A DNA stretch of 64,000 nucleotides from Clostridium gasigenes (lineage in GTDB: Bacteria > Bacillota > Clostridia > Clostridiales > Clostridiaceae): the NCBI RefSeq assembly GCF_900104115.1, contig NZ_FNJM01000006.1:70468-134467 (forward strand). The letters are read 5' to 3'. Each line of letters starts with the position of its first letter. Position 1 is the first letter of the stretch. Shown in pieces: positions 28,981 to 39,311 of the stretch. The notes under the pieces were generated by a model that made no database searches, was not told the origin of the DNA, and saw only the letters and a list, made by a program, of their open reading frames with translations. A program made the position numbers and the translations under genes.

Positions 28981-29024
28981 AATAGGTAATAACACTAGAT
29001 TTATTTAGTGTTATTACCTATTTT
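28981..29024 (+). terminator. Terminator of kdpABC
   Basis: A 17-bp perfect stem AATAGGTAATAACACTA / TAGTGTTATTACCTATT followed by T's. Confidence 0.88.
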
Positions 29025-29194
29025 CATTATATGGACTAGTAAAGGAGGAAGGATCATCAATTAAATCAAAAATATTGTTATAATAAGAATAATATTCATT
29101 AATTGACAAGTAACTCATATTTAGGACAGGCTATTTTTATGTTAACCTATAGACCAAGCAGAGGACCAGAAGAAATCTGAAGGGGGAACGTAAA

Positions 29195-29992
29195 ATGATA
29201 AGAATGAAAGTATTAATGTCAATATGTTTAGCTATATCTTTAAGTCTGGGAAGTGTATATGGAATTTCAAAAGTTAAAGATACCAATAAAACGGAAATAG
29301 TAGAAGCTAAAGAGGTAGAAAAAAATTCGGATAAAGCGTCTATGGTAGAAGAAGAAGTTGTTAAAAATGAGGAAAAACCAAATAATGAGGAAAAACCAAA
29401 TGTTGATAATATAGAAAATACTGGAACTGCTGATAAGGTTCAGGAAGTAATTATTCCTGAAGAATCAAAAAATGTAGAGGTGAAACCTGATAAGGCGCCT
29501 GAAAGTAAACCAGTTGAAAATACTGTTGCAGAAGCACCACAGAAGGTTACAGAAGAGCCTCAAAAGGTTGCAGCGACAAGTTCAGATAGTTATATAGCAG
29601 AAATAGAACAAGCTATATTTGCAAGAGTTAATAAAGAAAGATCTGCAAATGGACTAGCTCCTCTAAGTTATAATAATACAATGGAAAATTATGCAAGACT
29701 TAAATCTAAAGACATGGGAGATAGAGGTTATTTCGATCATGCAAATCCAGAAGGTGAATTAATAACAGCTCAAATGAAGAGAGATGGTGTTAACTATAAT
29801 TCATGGGGTGAAAATATTGCATATATCCAAAGGGATTCGACTAATGCTAGTTTAGCTGATCAGTTTATGACTAATTGGATGAACTCACCAGGTCATAGAG
29901 CAAATATATTATCAGGAAATTTTGCATCAATAGGTGTTGGAGTTTATAAAGTAGGAAACACATATTATGCAACTCAAGAATTTTATAGATAG
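29195..29992 (+). CDS. Secreted CAP-domain (SCP/PR1) protein
   Basis: A 265-residue exported protein: signal peptide (about 1-24), an acidic Glu/Lys/Pro-rich linker (about 30-125) and a CAP domain at the C-terminus, related to YkwD. Domain motifs: IFARVNKERSANGLAPLSYN, KDMGDRGYFDHANPEG, SWGENIAYI and NSPGHRANILSGNFASIGVG. The His and Glu of the CAP cavity are present. Function in bacteria is unclear. ATG follows GAAGGGGG. Confidence 0.9.
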   Translation: MIRMKVLMSICLAISLSLGSVYGISKVKDTNKTEIVEAKEVEKNSDKASMVEEEVVKNEEKPNNEEKPNVDNIENTGTADKVQEVIIPEESKNVEVKPDKAPESKPVENTVAEAPQKVTEEPQKVAATSSDSYIAEIEQAIFARVNKERSANGLAPLSYNNTMENYARLKSKDMGDRGYFDHANPEGELITAQMKRDGVNYNSWGENIAYIQRDSTNASLADQFMTNWMNSPGHRANILSGNFASIGVGVYKVGNTYYATQEFYR

Positions 29993-30036
29993 AATAGCAT
30001 ATTAATTTGTTGTTTTTGAAGATGATTTAATAATTA

Positions 30037-30079
30037 AAAAGGTGTGGATTTAAGCATTTAGCTTAAATCCACACCTTTT
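30037..30079. terminator. Bidirectional terminator between CAP gene and rRNA methyltransferase gene
   Basis: A 19-bp perfect stem, AAAAGGTGTGGATTTAAGC with its complement, in a convergent gap. T's follow on the plus strand and A's precede, giving T's on the minus strand. Confidence 0.9.
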
Positions 30080-30108
30080 GTTATGAATATATATTAAATT
30101 TTTATATA

Positions 30109-31284
30109 TTAAACTACTTGGAATATAAGGAACTTTAAGTAGTATGATTCATCAGAAGTCCATAAAATAGGATGGTCACATGATTGGGTTCTACATTCTA
30201 TTTGTCTTAGCGTTTTGTGTGCATCACGTGCAGCTTCTGAGATAGTACGTTTAAGAAGGTCTTCATTCATGTAATGTGAACATGAACAAGTTGCAAAGTA
30301 TCCACCCTTTTTAACCATTTTAAGGCCTCTAAGGTTAATTTCTTTATATCCTCTTGTAGCTCCATTTATATTGTTTCTTGATTTTGTGAAAGCTGGAGGA
30401 TCTAAGATAACAACATCAAATTCTTTGCCTTCTTTAGACCATGTAGGTAATATATCAAAGGCGTTATGACATTCAAATTTAACTGTATCTTGAAGTCCAT
30501 TTAATTCTGCGTTCTTTTTAGCGCAATCAATAGCATATTCAGAAACATCTACACCTAAGACAGATTTTGCACCAGCTATACCAGCATTTAATGCAAATGA
30601 ACCAGTATGAGTGAAGCAATCTAAAACATCGCGACCTTTGCAAATTCTATGAATAGCAGCTCGGTTTTCCTTTTGGTCTAAGAAAAAGCCAGTTTTTTGG
30701 CCGTTTGCTAAATCAACTATATATTTAACACCATTTTCTACTATTTGAACATTAGTATCAAACTCTTCAGTTAAGAAGCCTTTAGTTTGTTCTAAACCTT
30801 CAATTTCTCTAGTTTTTAAATCACTTCTTTCATAGATACCTTTGGCGTTATATTCTTCAGTAAGGATTTTAACTATTAAATCTCTATATTTATCCATACC
30901 TAGAGTTGATATTTGAATTACGAAATAATCTTCAAATTTATCAACTGTTAAACCAGGCAGAAAATCAGCCTCTCCAAATATAAATCTGCAAGAAGATGTG
31001 TCTATTACAGTAGTTCTATAATCCCAAGCCGCAGCAAATCTATTTTTGAAAAACTCTTCATTTATTTCTTCATCTATATTTCTAGTCATTATTCTTATTG
31101 TTATTTTACTTTTATCGTTTATGTACCCTTTACCTAGGAAATTTTTTCGAGGTCCGTATACTTCAACGATATCTCCATTTTCATATTCGCCATCATATTC
31201 ATTAATTTCGTCAGTGTAAACCCAAGGACGACCATTTTCTACTTTCTTACTTTTTCCAATATGTAAATAAAACTTACATGTCAT
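30109..31284 (-). CDS. Class I SAM-dependent rRNA methyltransferase (RlmI/YwbD-like)
   Basis: About 391 residues. An N-terminal PUA domain (HIGKSKKVENGRPWVYTDEI) is followed by a Rossmann methyltransferase domain. SAM-site motifs are VLDCFTHTGSFALNAG and the catalytic region VVILDPPAFTKS, then a conserved CSCSHYM. This is the COG1092 group that modifies 23S rRNA cytosines; the exact base is not deduced. ATG 31284 lies 10 bases after AAGGAG, and the TTG at 31290 is 4 bases from it; either could be used. Confidence 0.9.
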   Translation of the reverse strand: MTCKFYLHIGKSKKVENGRPWVYTDEINEYDGEYENGDIVEVYGPRKNFLGKGYINDKSKITIRIMTRNIDEEINEEFFKNRFAAAWDYRTTVIDTSSCRFIFGEADFLPGLTVDKFEDYFVIQISTLGMDKYRDLIVKILTEEYNAKGIYERSDLKTREIEGLEQTKGFLTEEFDTNVQIVENGVKYIVDLANGQKTGFFLDQKENRAAIHRICKGRDVLDCFTHTGSFALNAGIAGAKSVLGVDVSEYAIDCAKKNAELNGLQDTVKFECHNAFDILPTWSKEGKEFDVVILDPPAFTKSRNNINGATRGYKEINLRGLKMVKKGGYFATCSCSHYMNEDLLKRTISEAARDAHKTLRQIECRTQSCDHPILWTSDESYYLKFLIFQVV

Positions 31285-31378
31285 TTTCAAGCAACTCCTT
31301 ACCTAATAAATTATTATAAGATTATAACACAAAGCACATATGAATTTATTAATAATAAAAAAATATGCAAAATAAAGA

Positions 31379-31401
31379 CCACCTGTTTTAATAACAGGTG
31401 G
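31379..31401 (-). terminator. Terminator of the BFD-like gene
   Basis: CCACCTGTT-ttaat-AACAGGTGG. On the minus strand it is followed by a T-rich stretch. Confidence 0.75.
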
Positions 31402-31449
31402 CTAAGGGGAAGTACAATTGTATGGATAATACAAGGTAGGGGCCATGTA

Positions 31450-31668
31450 TTATTTTTTTTCAAGATGCTTTTCAATCAAATCTTTGATTTTAGGGGCGCA
31501 TCTTGAGCCTCTGCATCCACCAGTGCAAGCTCCAGTTACTTTGGAAACTGCTTCCACTGTGTGTGCTCCGGCATTAATTGCATCTTTAATTTTGGATCTT
31601 GGGATTGCCCTGCAAGTACAAGTTTTTGTTATCTTATCAAGGACTTCTTCTGTTAAATTATTTTCCAT
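31450..31668 (-). CDS. BFD-like [2Fe-2S] protein
   Basis: A 72-residue protein matching the bacterioferritin-associated ferredoxin-like (2Fe-2S) domain. Four cysteines lie in the expected pattern: TCTCRAI near the N-terminus and ACTGGCRGSRC near the C-terminus. It probably carries electrons or an iron-sulphur cluster; partners are not apparent here. ATG follows a good AGGAGG site. Single-gene unit ending in a hairpin terminator. Confidence 0.85.
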   Translation of the reverse strand: MENNLTEEVLDKITKTCTCRAIPRSKIKDAINAGAHTVEAVSKVTGACTGGCRGSRCAPKIKDLIEKHLEKK

Positions 31669-31905
31669 TTAGTTATCCTCCTAATTGCATAGAATGTACT
31701 AATTGAAAATAAAAGGGGATAAAAAATAAATTTAAAAGTTATTTTCTATGACTCTATTATAACAAAAAGTAAAAACAAAAGTCAATACTAATTAATAAAA
31801 ATTATCAGTTAAGTTTTATTATTGAAATGAAATATTTATTTTAGAAAAAGTTTCATTGTATCTTTAATATTGCTGCATTTTATAGTAAAATATACATAAT
31901 GTCAA

Positions 31906-31934
31906 TTGACAATAAATTTACAGTGATATATAAT
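31906..31934 (+). promoter_or_regulatory. Promoter of ileS T-box transcript
   Basis: TTGACA (31906-31911), 17 bases, TATAAT (31929-31934): a consensus vegetative promoter. The -35 is the right half of a perfect 12-bp palindrome TGTCAATTGACA. The remaining 230 bases back to the BFD-like gene hold nothing else I can support. Confidence 0.82.
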
Positions 31935-31947
31935 TAAAAAAATATAA

Positions 31948-32183
31948 AGACGATGATTAGGAAAAGTATTTAAGTGATTTCTTTTAGAGAGTGGCTGGCT
32001 AGTGTAAAGTCATAGAATAGCTTAATGAAAATCACCTAGGAGTTGGGGGCTGAAAAGTTTTACTAATTAAGCTTATCCCGTTATCCTACGTTATAGGATA
32101 GAGTATGATGGTACTCGAAATAATAGACCATAGGTGGTATAGCGAATTCAACTTCGTCCTTATATAGGATGAGGTTTTTTTAT
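31948..32183 (+). promoter_or_regulatory. T-box riboswitch controlling ileS (specifier AUC)
   Basis: The leader has the stem I region, a specifier context GAAAATCACC with ATC at 32031-32033 (Ile codon), and the antiterminator sequence AGGTGGTATAGCG (32132-32144), the T-box that pairs with uncharged tRNA ends. The terminator is CTTCGTCCT-tatat-AGGATGAGG plus seven T. It senses uncharged tRNA-Ile and lets ileS be read. Confidence 0.92.
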
Positions 32184-32247
32184 GCTTTAATAGAATAATT
32201 TAGTAAGTATTAGCTAATATTAAAAATAAGAAGGGAGATTTTTGTTT

Positions 32248-35200
32248 ATGTATAAGAAAGTTGAATTGCCAACAGGTTTTGTTGGTATGGAAAAACAAGT
32301 TACACAACTTTGGGAAGACAAGGGCGTAATTAAAAAGAACTTTGATATGAACCAAGATGGGGAATATTTCACATTTTATGATGGTCCTCCAACAGCAAAT
32401 GGAAAACCTCACGTAGGGCATGTTTTAACAAGAGTTATGAAGGATATAATCCCAAGATATAAAGTTATGAAGGGATATAAGGTTATAAGAAAAGCTGGGT
32501 GGGATACTCACGGTCTTCCAGTTGAACTTGAAATAGAAAAGAAACTTAAAATTTCAGGTAAACCACAAATAGAAGAATATGGTGTGGAAAAATTCGTTAC
32601 AGAATGTAAAGAAAGTGTTTTTTCATATGTAAGCATGTGGGAAAAAATGACTAATCAAATAGGCTATTGGGTAGATATGGAAAATCCTTATGTAACTTAT
32701 CATAATTCATACATAGAATCAGTATGGTGGGCTTTAAAACAAATGTGGGATAAAGAGCTTCTATATAAAGGTCATAAAGTAATGCCTTATTGCCCAAGAT
32801 GTGGAACAGGTCTTTCATCACATGAAGTTTCTCAAGGATATAAAGATGTTAAGGATTTAACTGCAATTGTTAAATTTAAAGTAAAGGGAGAACAAAACAA
32901 GTATATATTAGCTTGGACAACAACTCCTTGGACATTACCATCAAATGTAGCATTATGTATTAACAAAAAGTATGATTATGCTGAAGTTAAAAAAGAAGAT
33001 GAAATTTATATCTTAGCTAAAGATTTAATAGGTAATGTTTTAGGAGAAGATGTAGAAATAATAAAAGAATTTAAAGGCGAAGAGCTTTTAGGTTTAGAAT
33101 ATGAACAATTAATGCAATTCCATAAGCCAGAAGGAAAAGCATTTGTTGTAGTTCATGGTGATTATGTAAGATTAGCAGATGGTACTGGGGTAGTTCATAT
33201 AGCTCCAGCTTATGGAGAAGATGATAACTTAATTGCAGCACAAAATAAACTAGCATTTATTAATTTAGTAGATACAAGTGGTAATTTTGTAGATGAAGTT
33301 ACTCCATGGGCAGGAAAGTTTGTTAAAAAATGCGATGAGAGCATAGTTAAATACTTAAAAGAAAATAACCAAATAGTAAAAGCTGAAAAGCATACTCATT
33401 CATATCCACATTGTTGGAGATGTGACACACCACTTCTTTATTATCCAAGAGAGAGTTGGTTTGTTGCAATGAGTACTTTAAGAGGTAAATTATTAGAAAA
33501 CAACGATAAAATCAATTGGAATCCAGACAATATAAGAACAGGAAGATTTGGTAAGTTCTTAGAAAATGTTATTGATTGGGGTATTTCAAGAGATAGATAC
33601 TGGGGAACACCACTTCCAATATGGGAATGTGAATGTGGCCACAGAGAATGTATCGGAAGTATAGAAGAACTAAATAAGAAAGGTATTAATGTACCAGAAG
33701 GTATAGAATTACACAAACCTTATATAGATAAAGTGCATTTAAACTGCGAGAAATGTGGCAAAGAAATGACTAGAACATTAGAAGTTATCGATTGTTGGTT
33801 TGATTCAGGATCAATGCCATTTGCTCAATTACACTATCCTTTTGAAAATAAAGAATTATTTGATCAAAACTTCCCAGCTCAATTTATATCAGAAGCAGTT
33901 GATCAAACTAGAGGTTGGTTCTATACAATGTTAGCTATTTCAACAGCTATATTTGATAGAAATCCATTTGAAAACTGTATAGTATTAGGTCATGTTCTTG
34001 ATAAAAAGGGCTTAAAGATGTCAAAATCAAAGGGAAATGTTGTTGACCCATTTGAAGTGTTAAATTCACAAGGTGCAGATGCTACAAGATGGCATTTCTA
34101 CACTGCAAGTGCTCCATGGCTTCCAACAAGATTCTCAGTTGATGATGTTGCTGAAGTTCAAAGAAAGTTCCTAGGAACTTTTTGGAATGTATATTCATTC
34201 TACGTGTTATATGCAGATTTAGACAAATTCAATCCATTAAAACATACTGATTTCGAATCAGACAATGTAATGGATAAATGGATAATGTCAAAACTTAATA
34301 CATTAATAAGTGAAGTTGATGAAAACTTAGCAAATTACGCAATAACTCAAGCGGCGCTTGCAATTGAAGAGTTCACAGATGTATTATCAAACTGGTATGT
34401 AAGAAGAAATAGATCAAGATATTGGTCAGAAGAACTTACAGAAGATAAGATTGGGGCTTATGTAACTTTATACAGAGTGTTAACTACAGTAGTTAAAATT
34501 GCAGCTCCATTTGTACCGTTTATAACAGAAGAAATTTATCAAAACTTAGTAGTAAACTTAGATCCAAATGCAGCTGAAAGTATTCATTTATGTATTTGGC
34601 CAGAAGTTAATGAAAAGGCTATAGATAAAGAATTAGAAAAAGAAATGGATTTAGCTTACTCTATGGTTAAGCTTGGTAGAAGCGCAAGAAACGCTGCTAA
34701 TATAAAAAATAGACAGCCACTTTCAAAAATGTTAATTTCAACAGATTCTCTTCCAGAATATTATGGTGCAATAATAACCAATGAGCTTAACATTAAAAAT
34801 GTAGAGTTTGGTGCTGACCTTTCACAATGTGTTAATTTTGAAATTAAGCCTAATTTACCTGTACTTGGAAAAGCCTATGGTAAATTAATACCAGGAATAA
34901 AGAAAGAAATTGCTTTGAGAAACCAAATGGAATTAGCTCAAAAAATTCAAAATGGTGGAACAGAGGTAATTAATGTAGATGGAACTGAAATTATTTTAGA
35001 TAGCCAAAGTGTTCTACTTACAATGCAAGGATTAGAAGGATATGCATTTGCAGGAGAAGGTTCAATTGGGATTGTTCTAGATACTACAGTAACAGAAGAA
35101 TTAAGAGAAGAAGGATACTTAAGAGAAATAATTTCTAAAATACAAAATATGAGAAAAGAAAAAGGATTCCAGGTTTCTGACAAAATTAATTTATATGTGT

Positions 35201-35358
35201 CAGAAAACGACAAATTAATTGATGTTATAAAGAAATTTATAGATATAATTAAGAAGGAAACCTTAACTCAGGAAGTAGTTTATAATGGCGAATTTGATTA
35301 TACAGAAGCGGTAATAAATGGCGAAAAGCTAAATATGACAGTTGAAGTAGTTCAATAA
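32248..35358 (+). CDS. ileS: Isoleucyl-tRNA synthetase
   Basis: Charges tRNA-Ile. 1036 residues, longer than the roughly 920-residue E. coli type, and like the eukaryote-like type 2 enzymes. HIGH motif in [22 protein letters not shown], editing-domain signatures [10 protein letters not shown] and [15 protein letters not shown] in [14 protein letters not shown], and a zinc-ligand pair CGKCEK-like stretch [11 protein letters not shown] 32248 is ten bases after AAGGGAG; the TTG two codons earlier is too near. Expression is under the T-box leader. Confidence 0.96.
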   Translation: MYKKVELPTGFVGMEKQVTQLWEDKGVIKKNFDMNQDGEYFTFYDGPPTANGKPHVGHVLTRVMKDIIPRYKVMKGYKVIRKAGWDTHGLPVELEIEKKLKISGKPQIEEYGVEKFVTECKESVFSYVSMWEKMTNQIGYWVDMENPYVTYHNSYIESVWWALKQMWDKELLYKGHKVMPYCPRCGTGLSSHEVSQGYKDVKDLTAIVKFKVKGEQNKYILAWTTTPWTLPSNVALCINKKYDYAEVKKEDEIYILAKDLIGNVLGEDVEIIKEFKGEELLGLEYEQLMQFHKPEGKAFVVVHGDYVRLADGTGVVHIAPAYGEDDNLIAAQNKLAFINLVDTSGNFVDEVTPWAGKFVKKCDESIVKYLKENNQIVKAEKHTHSYPHCWRCDTPLLYYPRESWFVAMSTLRGKLLENNDKINWNPDNIRTGRFGKFLENVIDWGISRDRYWGTPLPIWECECGHRECIGSIEELNKKGINVPEGIELHKPYIDKVHLNCEKCGKEMTRTLEVIDCWFDSGSMPFAQLHYPFENKELFDQNFPAQFISEAVDQTRGWFYTMLAISTAIFDRNPFENCIVLGHVLDKKGLKMSKSKGNVVDPFEVLNSQGADATRWHFYTASAPWLPTRFSVDDVAEVQRKFLGTFWNVYSFYVLYADLDKFNPLKHTDFESDNVMDKWIMSKLNTLISEVDENLANYAITQAALAIEEFTDVLSNWYVRRNRSRYWSEELTEDKIGAYVTLYRVLTTVVKIAAPFVPFITEEIYQNLVVNLDPNAAESIHLCIWPEVNEKAIDKELEKEMDLAYSMVKLGRSARNAANIKNRQPLSKMLISTDSLPEYYGAIITNELNIKNVEFGADLSQCVNFEIKPNLPVLGKAYGKLIPGIKKEIALRNQMELAQKIQNGGTEVINVDGTEIILDSQSVLLTMQGLEGYAFAGEGSIGIVLDTTVTEELREEGYLREIISKIQNMRKEKGFQVSDKINLYVSENDKLIDVIKKFIDIIKKETLTQEVVYNGEFDYTEAVINGEKLNMTVEVVQ

Positions 35359-35433
35359 GTAAAGGTTAAATGATTTAGAAATAAATTGTTTACATCATTA
35401 TTTTCTAGTATGATAAAAATTTCAATTAATGAG

Positions 35434-35470
35434 AGGCTAGAAATATGTAACAATAATTTCTAGCCTTTTA
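35434..35470 (+). terminator. Terminator of ileS
   Basis: AGGCTAGAAAT pairs with ATTTCTAGCCT over an 11-base loop, followed by TTTTAT. Confidence 0.85.
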
Positions 35471-35590
35471 TAAATTAAATAAACGATAAGGTTATATAAT
35501 TTACTATTTTAGGATATAATGTAGAAACAAGAACTTAGAATTATTGTATTTAATAGTGAGAATAGGTATAATATATATAAGAATATTTAA

Positions 35591-36625
<1,035 letters not shown>

Positions 36626-36627
36626 TC

Positions 36628-36660
36628 CATAAAAGATTACTAGTTATTTTTTAAATATCC
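36628..36660. repeat. Dispersed hairpin repeat, half copy I
   Basis: Contains only the right-arm core TACTAGTTATTTTTTAA (36638-36654), just after the ccpA-like stop. Confidence 0.45.
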
Positions 36661-36669
36661 CTAAATATA

Positions 36670-36715
36670 AACGGCCCAAGCAATCAATTTTAATTGATTG
36701 CTTGGGCCGTTTTTA
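36670..36715. terminator. Strong terminator between convergent ccpA-like gene and small coiled-coil gene
   Basis: About 20-bp perfect GC-rich stem, AACGGCCCAAGCAATCAATT with its complement, followed by five T. Confidence 0.92.
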
Positions 36716-36727
36716 TATTGGAAGAGA

Positions 36728-36913
36728 TTATAATATTCCTTCAGTTTTAAGAATATCTTCTAACTCTTGAACCTTATCGGTTAAGGAGATGAATTTCTCT
36801 TTTAAAATTTCTTTAGAAACTTCGTTAGCATCAATTATTTTTTCCATATCAGCAACGGTTTGTAGTGCGTCATCTATATCTTGTTGAGCTAATTTAAGGT
36901 TTGATTCATTCAT
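36728..36913 (-). CDS. Small coiled-coil hypothetical protein
   Basis: A 61-residue acidic, all-helical protein (DIDDALQTVADMEKIIDANE ... LTDKVQELEDILKTEG) with heptad spacing of Leu, Ile and Val. I recognise no named family. It is supported as a gene by AAAGGAGGT eight bases before ATG and by a clean terminator downstream. Divergent from spmA. Confidence 0.7.
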   Translation of the reverse strand: MNESNLKLAQQDIDDALQTVADMEKIIDANEVSKEILKEKFISLTDKVQELEDILKTEGIL

Positions 36914-36981
36914 AAAATAGACCTCCTTTACAGCTTTAAATAATGTTTTATATATAACTTTATCCTATCACTAATAAAGGT

Positions 36982-36997
36982 TAGATGCAAGGCATAT
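36982..36997. repeat. Dispersed repeat fragment (left end only)
   Basis: The 16-mer TAGATGCAAGGCATAT is identical to the left end of copy C at 9161. It lies in the spmA leader; the right arm is not recognisable. Confidence 0.45.
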
Positions 36998-37032
36998 ATT
37001 TGTAAAAGAATTTTTTTTAGGAGGCATATTAC

Positions 37033-37608
37033 GTGATTAATTATATTTGGTTTATTATGATATTTTTAGGGCTTTTAGTGGGACTTATTACAGGTAATGG
37101 TGATGGCTTATCAAAGGCTATAGTTGGATCAGTAGATTCTACTGTTCAATTTATGATTGGACTTGTAGGTCTTATGTGTTTTTGGTGTGGTGTGATGAAA
37201 GTTGCAGAAAAAAGTGGACTTACTAAGAAACTGTCGAAGTTTTTAAGACCTGTTTTAAAGCTTATATTTAAGGATGCGGCTAAGGATGAAAAGGCGTTAG
37301 GTGCAATAGTTATGAATATAACTGCAAATATGCTTGGGCTTGGAAATGCAGCAACACCTTTTGGAATTAAAGCAATGCAAGAAATGGATAGGTTAAATAA
37401 AGATAAGGAAAAAGCATCTAATGATATGGCTTTGTTTCTAGTTTTAAATGCGGCCTGCATACAGCTAGTTCCAACAACTATAATATCAATTAGAGCAGCA
37501 ACAGGATCAACTAATCCTGGAATAATTCTACTTCCTGCAATAGTAGCTAGCACAATAGCTGCAGTAGTTGGAGTTATTAGCTGTAAAATACTTCAGAAAT
37601 ATTTCTAA
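37033..37608 (+). CDS. spmA: Spore maturation protein A
   Basis: A 191-residue membrane protein of the nucleoside-recognition (Gate) family. Typical segments are GLMCFWCGVMKVAEKSGL, MNITANMLGLGNAATPFGI and NAACIQLVPTTIISIRAATG. In Bacillus and Clostridium SpmA and SpmB are needed for core dehydration and heat resistance of spores. The GTG start lies after AGGAGG. It is followed by spmB after 21 bases. Confidence 0.95.
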   Translation: MINYIWFIMIFLGLLVGLITGNGDGLSKAIVGSVDSTVQFMIGLVGLMCFWCGVMKVAEKSGLTKKLSKFLRPVLKLIFKDAAKDEKALGAIVMNITANMLGLGNAATPFGIKAMQEMDRLNKDKEKASNDMALFLVLNAACIQLVPTTIISIRAATGSTNPGIILLPAIVASTIAAVVGVISCKILQKYF

Positions 37609-37629
37609 AAAAGGAGAGGTAGAGAATTT

Positions 37630-38154
37630 ATGTTTAATTATATAACTAAAAGCATTATACCTATAATAGTTTTAGCAATAATAACTTACGGAATGTTTAA
37701 AGGAAGAAAGGTATATGAATGGTTTATTGAAGGTGCAAAAGACGGGTTGAAAGTTTGTTTAAACATATTCCCATATCTCTTAGCTATGATAGTAGCTGTG
37801 AATATTTTTAGAGAAGCAAATCTTTTAGAGATGTTAAATAATTTTATATCACCAATAGGTGGATTAATAGGATTACCAAAAGAAGTAATACCTTTAGTTT
37901 TAATAAAACCATTATCGGGAAGTGGAGCAATAGGGATTTTAACAGATATACTTAAAACATATGGAGCAGACACTAGTATTGGGCTTATAGCATCTGTAAT
38001 TATGGGGACTACAGAAACTATATTTTATACAATAACTGTGTATTTTGGAGCTGTTAAAATAAAAAAAATAAGACATACACTTTGGGCAGCTTTATTTGCA
38101 GAGATTACAGCAATAATAGCTGCAATATTTATGGTTAACTTACTTTTCTTTTAG
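37630..38154 (+). CDS. spmB: Spore maturation protein B
   Basis: A 174-residue membrane partner of SpmA: WFIEGAKDGLKVCLNIFPYLLAM, FREANLLEMLNNFISPIGGL, KPLSGSGAIGIL and MGTTETIFYTITVYFGAVKI are characteristic. ATG behind AGGAGAGG. Forms an operon with spmA and no other spore gene is adjacent. Confidence 0.95.
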   Translation: MFNYITKSIIPIIVLAIITYGMFKGRKVYEWFIEGAKDGLKVCLNIFPYLLAMIVAVNIFREANLLEMLNNFISPIGGLIGLPKEVIPLVLIKPLSGSGAIGILTDILKTYGADTSIGLIASVIMGTTETIFYTITVYFGAVKIKKIRHTLWAALFAEITAIIAAIFMVNLLFF

Positions 38155-38381
38155 AAAGTCTTTTAAATTATTAGGTAGATATTTAATTGTTATAAAAATA
38201 TTTAAGAAATATTTTTTTAATAGGAAACTATTTCTATAGTTAATACGTCTAATATATTGAGAGAGTAATTTATAAGGGGAAAATTATTATTATTAAATCT
38301 AAATAGTAACTATTTAGTAATAGTTTTGAGAAAATTATGAATTATAATAATAGCATAAAATCTAGTTGGAGGATTGTTTGG

Positions 38382-38585
38382 ATGGAGTGGGATAATAATA
38401 TGATGTATTTATCAGATGATGAAATTAAAAAGTTAGCAGTATATTTAGCATATGGAGCAGGAATTGGTGTGTTTGTAGGCATGTTTAAAAATAATATTCC
38501 TTTATATTTTTCATTAGGATCTGTAATTGCTATAGTAGTTGCAGGGGTGGTTTCTTTAAGTAATAAACATAAAAAAAATAAATAG
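38382..38585 (+). CDS. Small membrane protein
   Basis: A 67-residue protein with an acidic N-terminus, two hydrophobic helices (about 22-38 and 42-60) and a Lys-rich tail. The frame is open 15 codons further up to ATG 38337, but TTGGAGGA at 38366-38373 is eight bases before ATG 38382, which I choose. I do not recognise the family. Confidence 0.65.
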   Translation: MEWDNNMMYLSDDEIKKLAVYLAYGAGIGVFVGMFKNNIPLYFSLGSVIAIVVAGVVSLSNKHKKNK

Positions 38586-38593
38586 CTTTATAC

Positions 38594-38656
38594 TAAGGCG
38601 ATTTTTAAAAAATAACTAGTCGAATTCTGGGGTATTTGACTAGTTATTTTCTTTCG
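38594..38656. repeat. Dispersed hairpin repeat, copy J (both cores perfect)
   Basis: AAAAATAACTAGTC (38608-38621) and GACTAGTTATTTT (38638-38650) form a perfect stem around a 16-base loop. AAGGCGAT lies to the left. It probably ends the small membrane protein transcript. Confidence 0.8.
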
Positions 38657-38798
38657 GCTCCACCAGTGAAATTAGAATACGATAAAATTATAAATTTTAT
38701 CGTATTCTTTTTATTGAACAAGATATATAATTATGTATAAGAAGATATGTGCAAAGAAATGAGAAGTTTTAAACAAAATAAGATGAGGTGGACAAACT

Positions 38799-39239
38799 AT
38801 GGACAGGGGTAAATACTATATAATTAGTGAAAAGGTATTGCCAGAAATTTTTAAAAAAGTTTTAAGTGTTAAAGAAAGTTTATTTAATGGAAGTACAAAG
38901 GATGTTATTGAGGCTGTAAAGAAAGAAGGTATAAGTAGAAGTACATATTATAAATACAAAGATTATATATTTCCAATGAATGAAACAATATATAGCAAAA
39001 AAATAACTTTAGTAGTATTACTATCACATGAAGCGGGAACACTATCAAAAGTGTTAGATTGTATAGCGTATAATAAAGGAAATGTAATAACGATAAATCA
39101 AGATATTCCAATTAACATGGCAGCTAATGTTACAATAACATTAGATGTCTCTCGTATTGATGGAGAAATAAAAGGTCTATTAATAAAATTGAGAGCAGTA
39201 GATAATGTAGTAAGTGTTAGGTTGTTAGCAATGGAATAA
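38799..39239 (+). CDS. ACT domain protein, PheB/UPF0735 type
   Basis: A 146-residue protein with an N-terminal helical part (SRSTYYKYKDYIFPMNE, helix-turn-helix-like) and a C-terminal ACT domain (ITLVVLLSHEAGTLSKVLDCIAYNKGN). ACT domains bind amino acids; members of this family often sit near homoserine or aromatic genes, but here no such neighbour exists. The role is unknown. ATG behind GATGAGGTGG. Confidence 0.85.
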   Translation: MDRGKYYIISEKVLPEIFKKVLSVKESLFNGSTKDVIEAVKKEGISRSTYYKYKDYIFPMNETIYSKKITLVVLLSHEAGTLSKVLDCIAYNKGNVITINQDIPINMAANVTITLDVSRIDGEIKGLLIKLRAVDNVVSVRLLAME

Positions 39240-39240
39240 C

Positions 39241-39291
39241 CATGATGAAAAATAAACTAGTATAGTGACTAGTTATTTTTTACATAGTCAT
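39241..39291. repeat. Dispersed hairpin repeat, copy K
   Basis: CATGATGAAAAATAAACTAGT at the left and ACTAGTTATTTTTTACATAGTCAT at the right, starting at the ACT-protein stop. A T-rich right arm suits a terminator. Confidence 0.75.
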
Positions 39292-39311
39292 AATTATTTA
39301 AGGATGTGAAG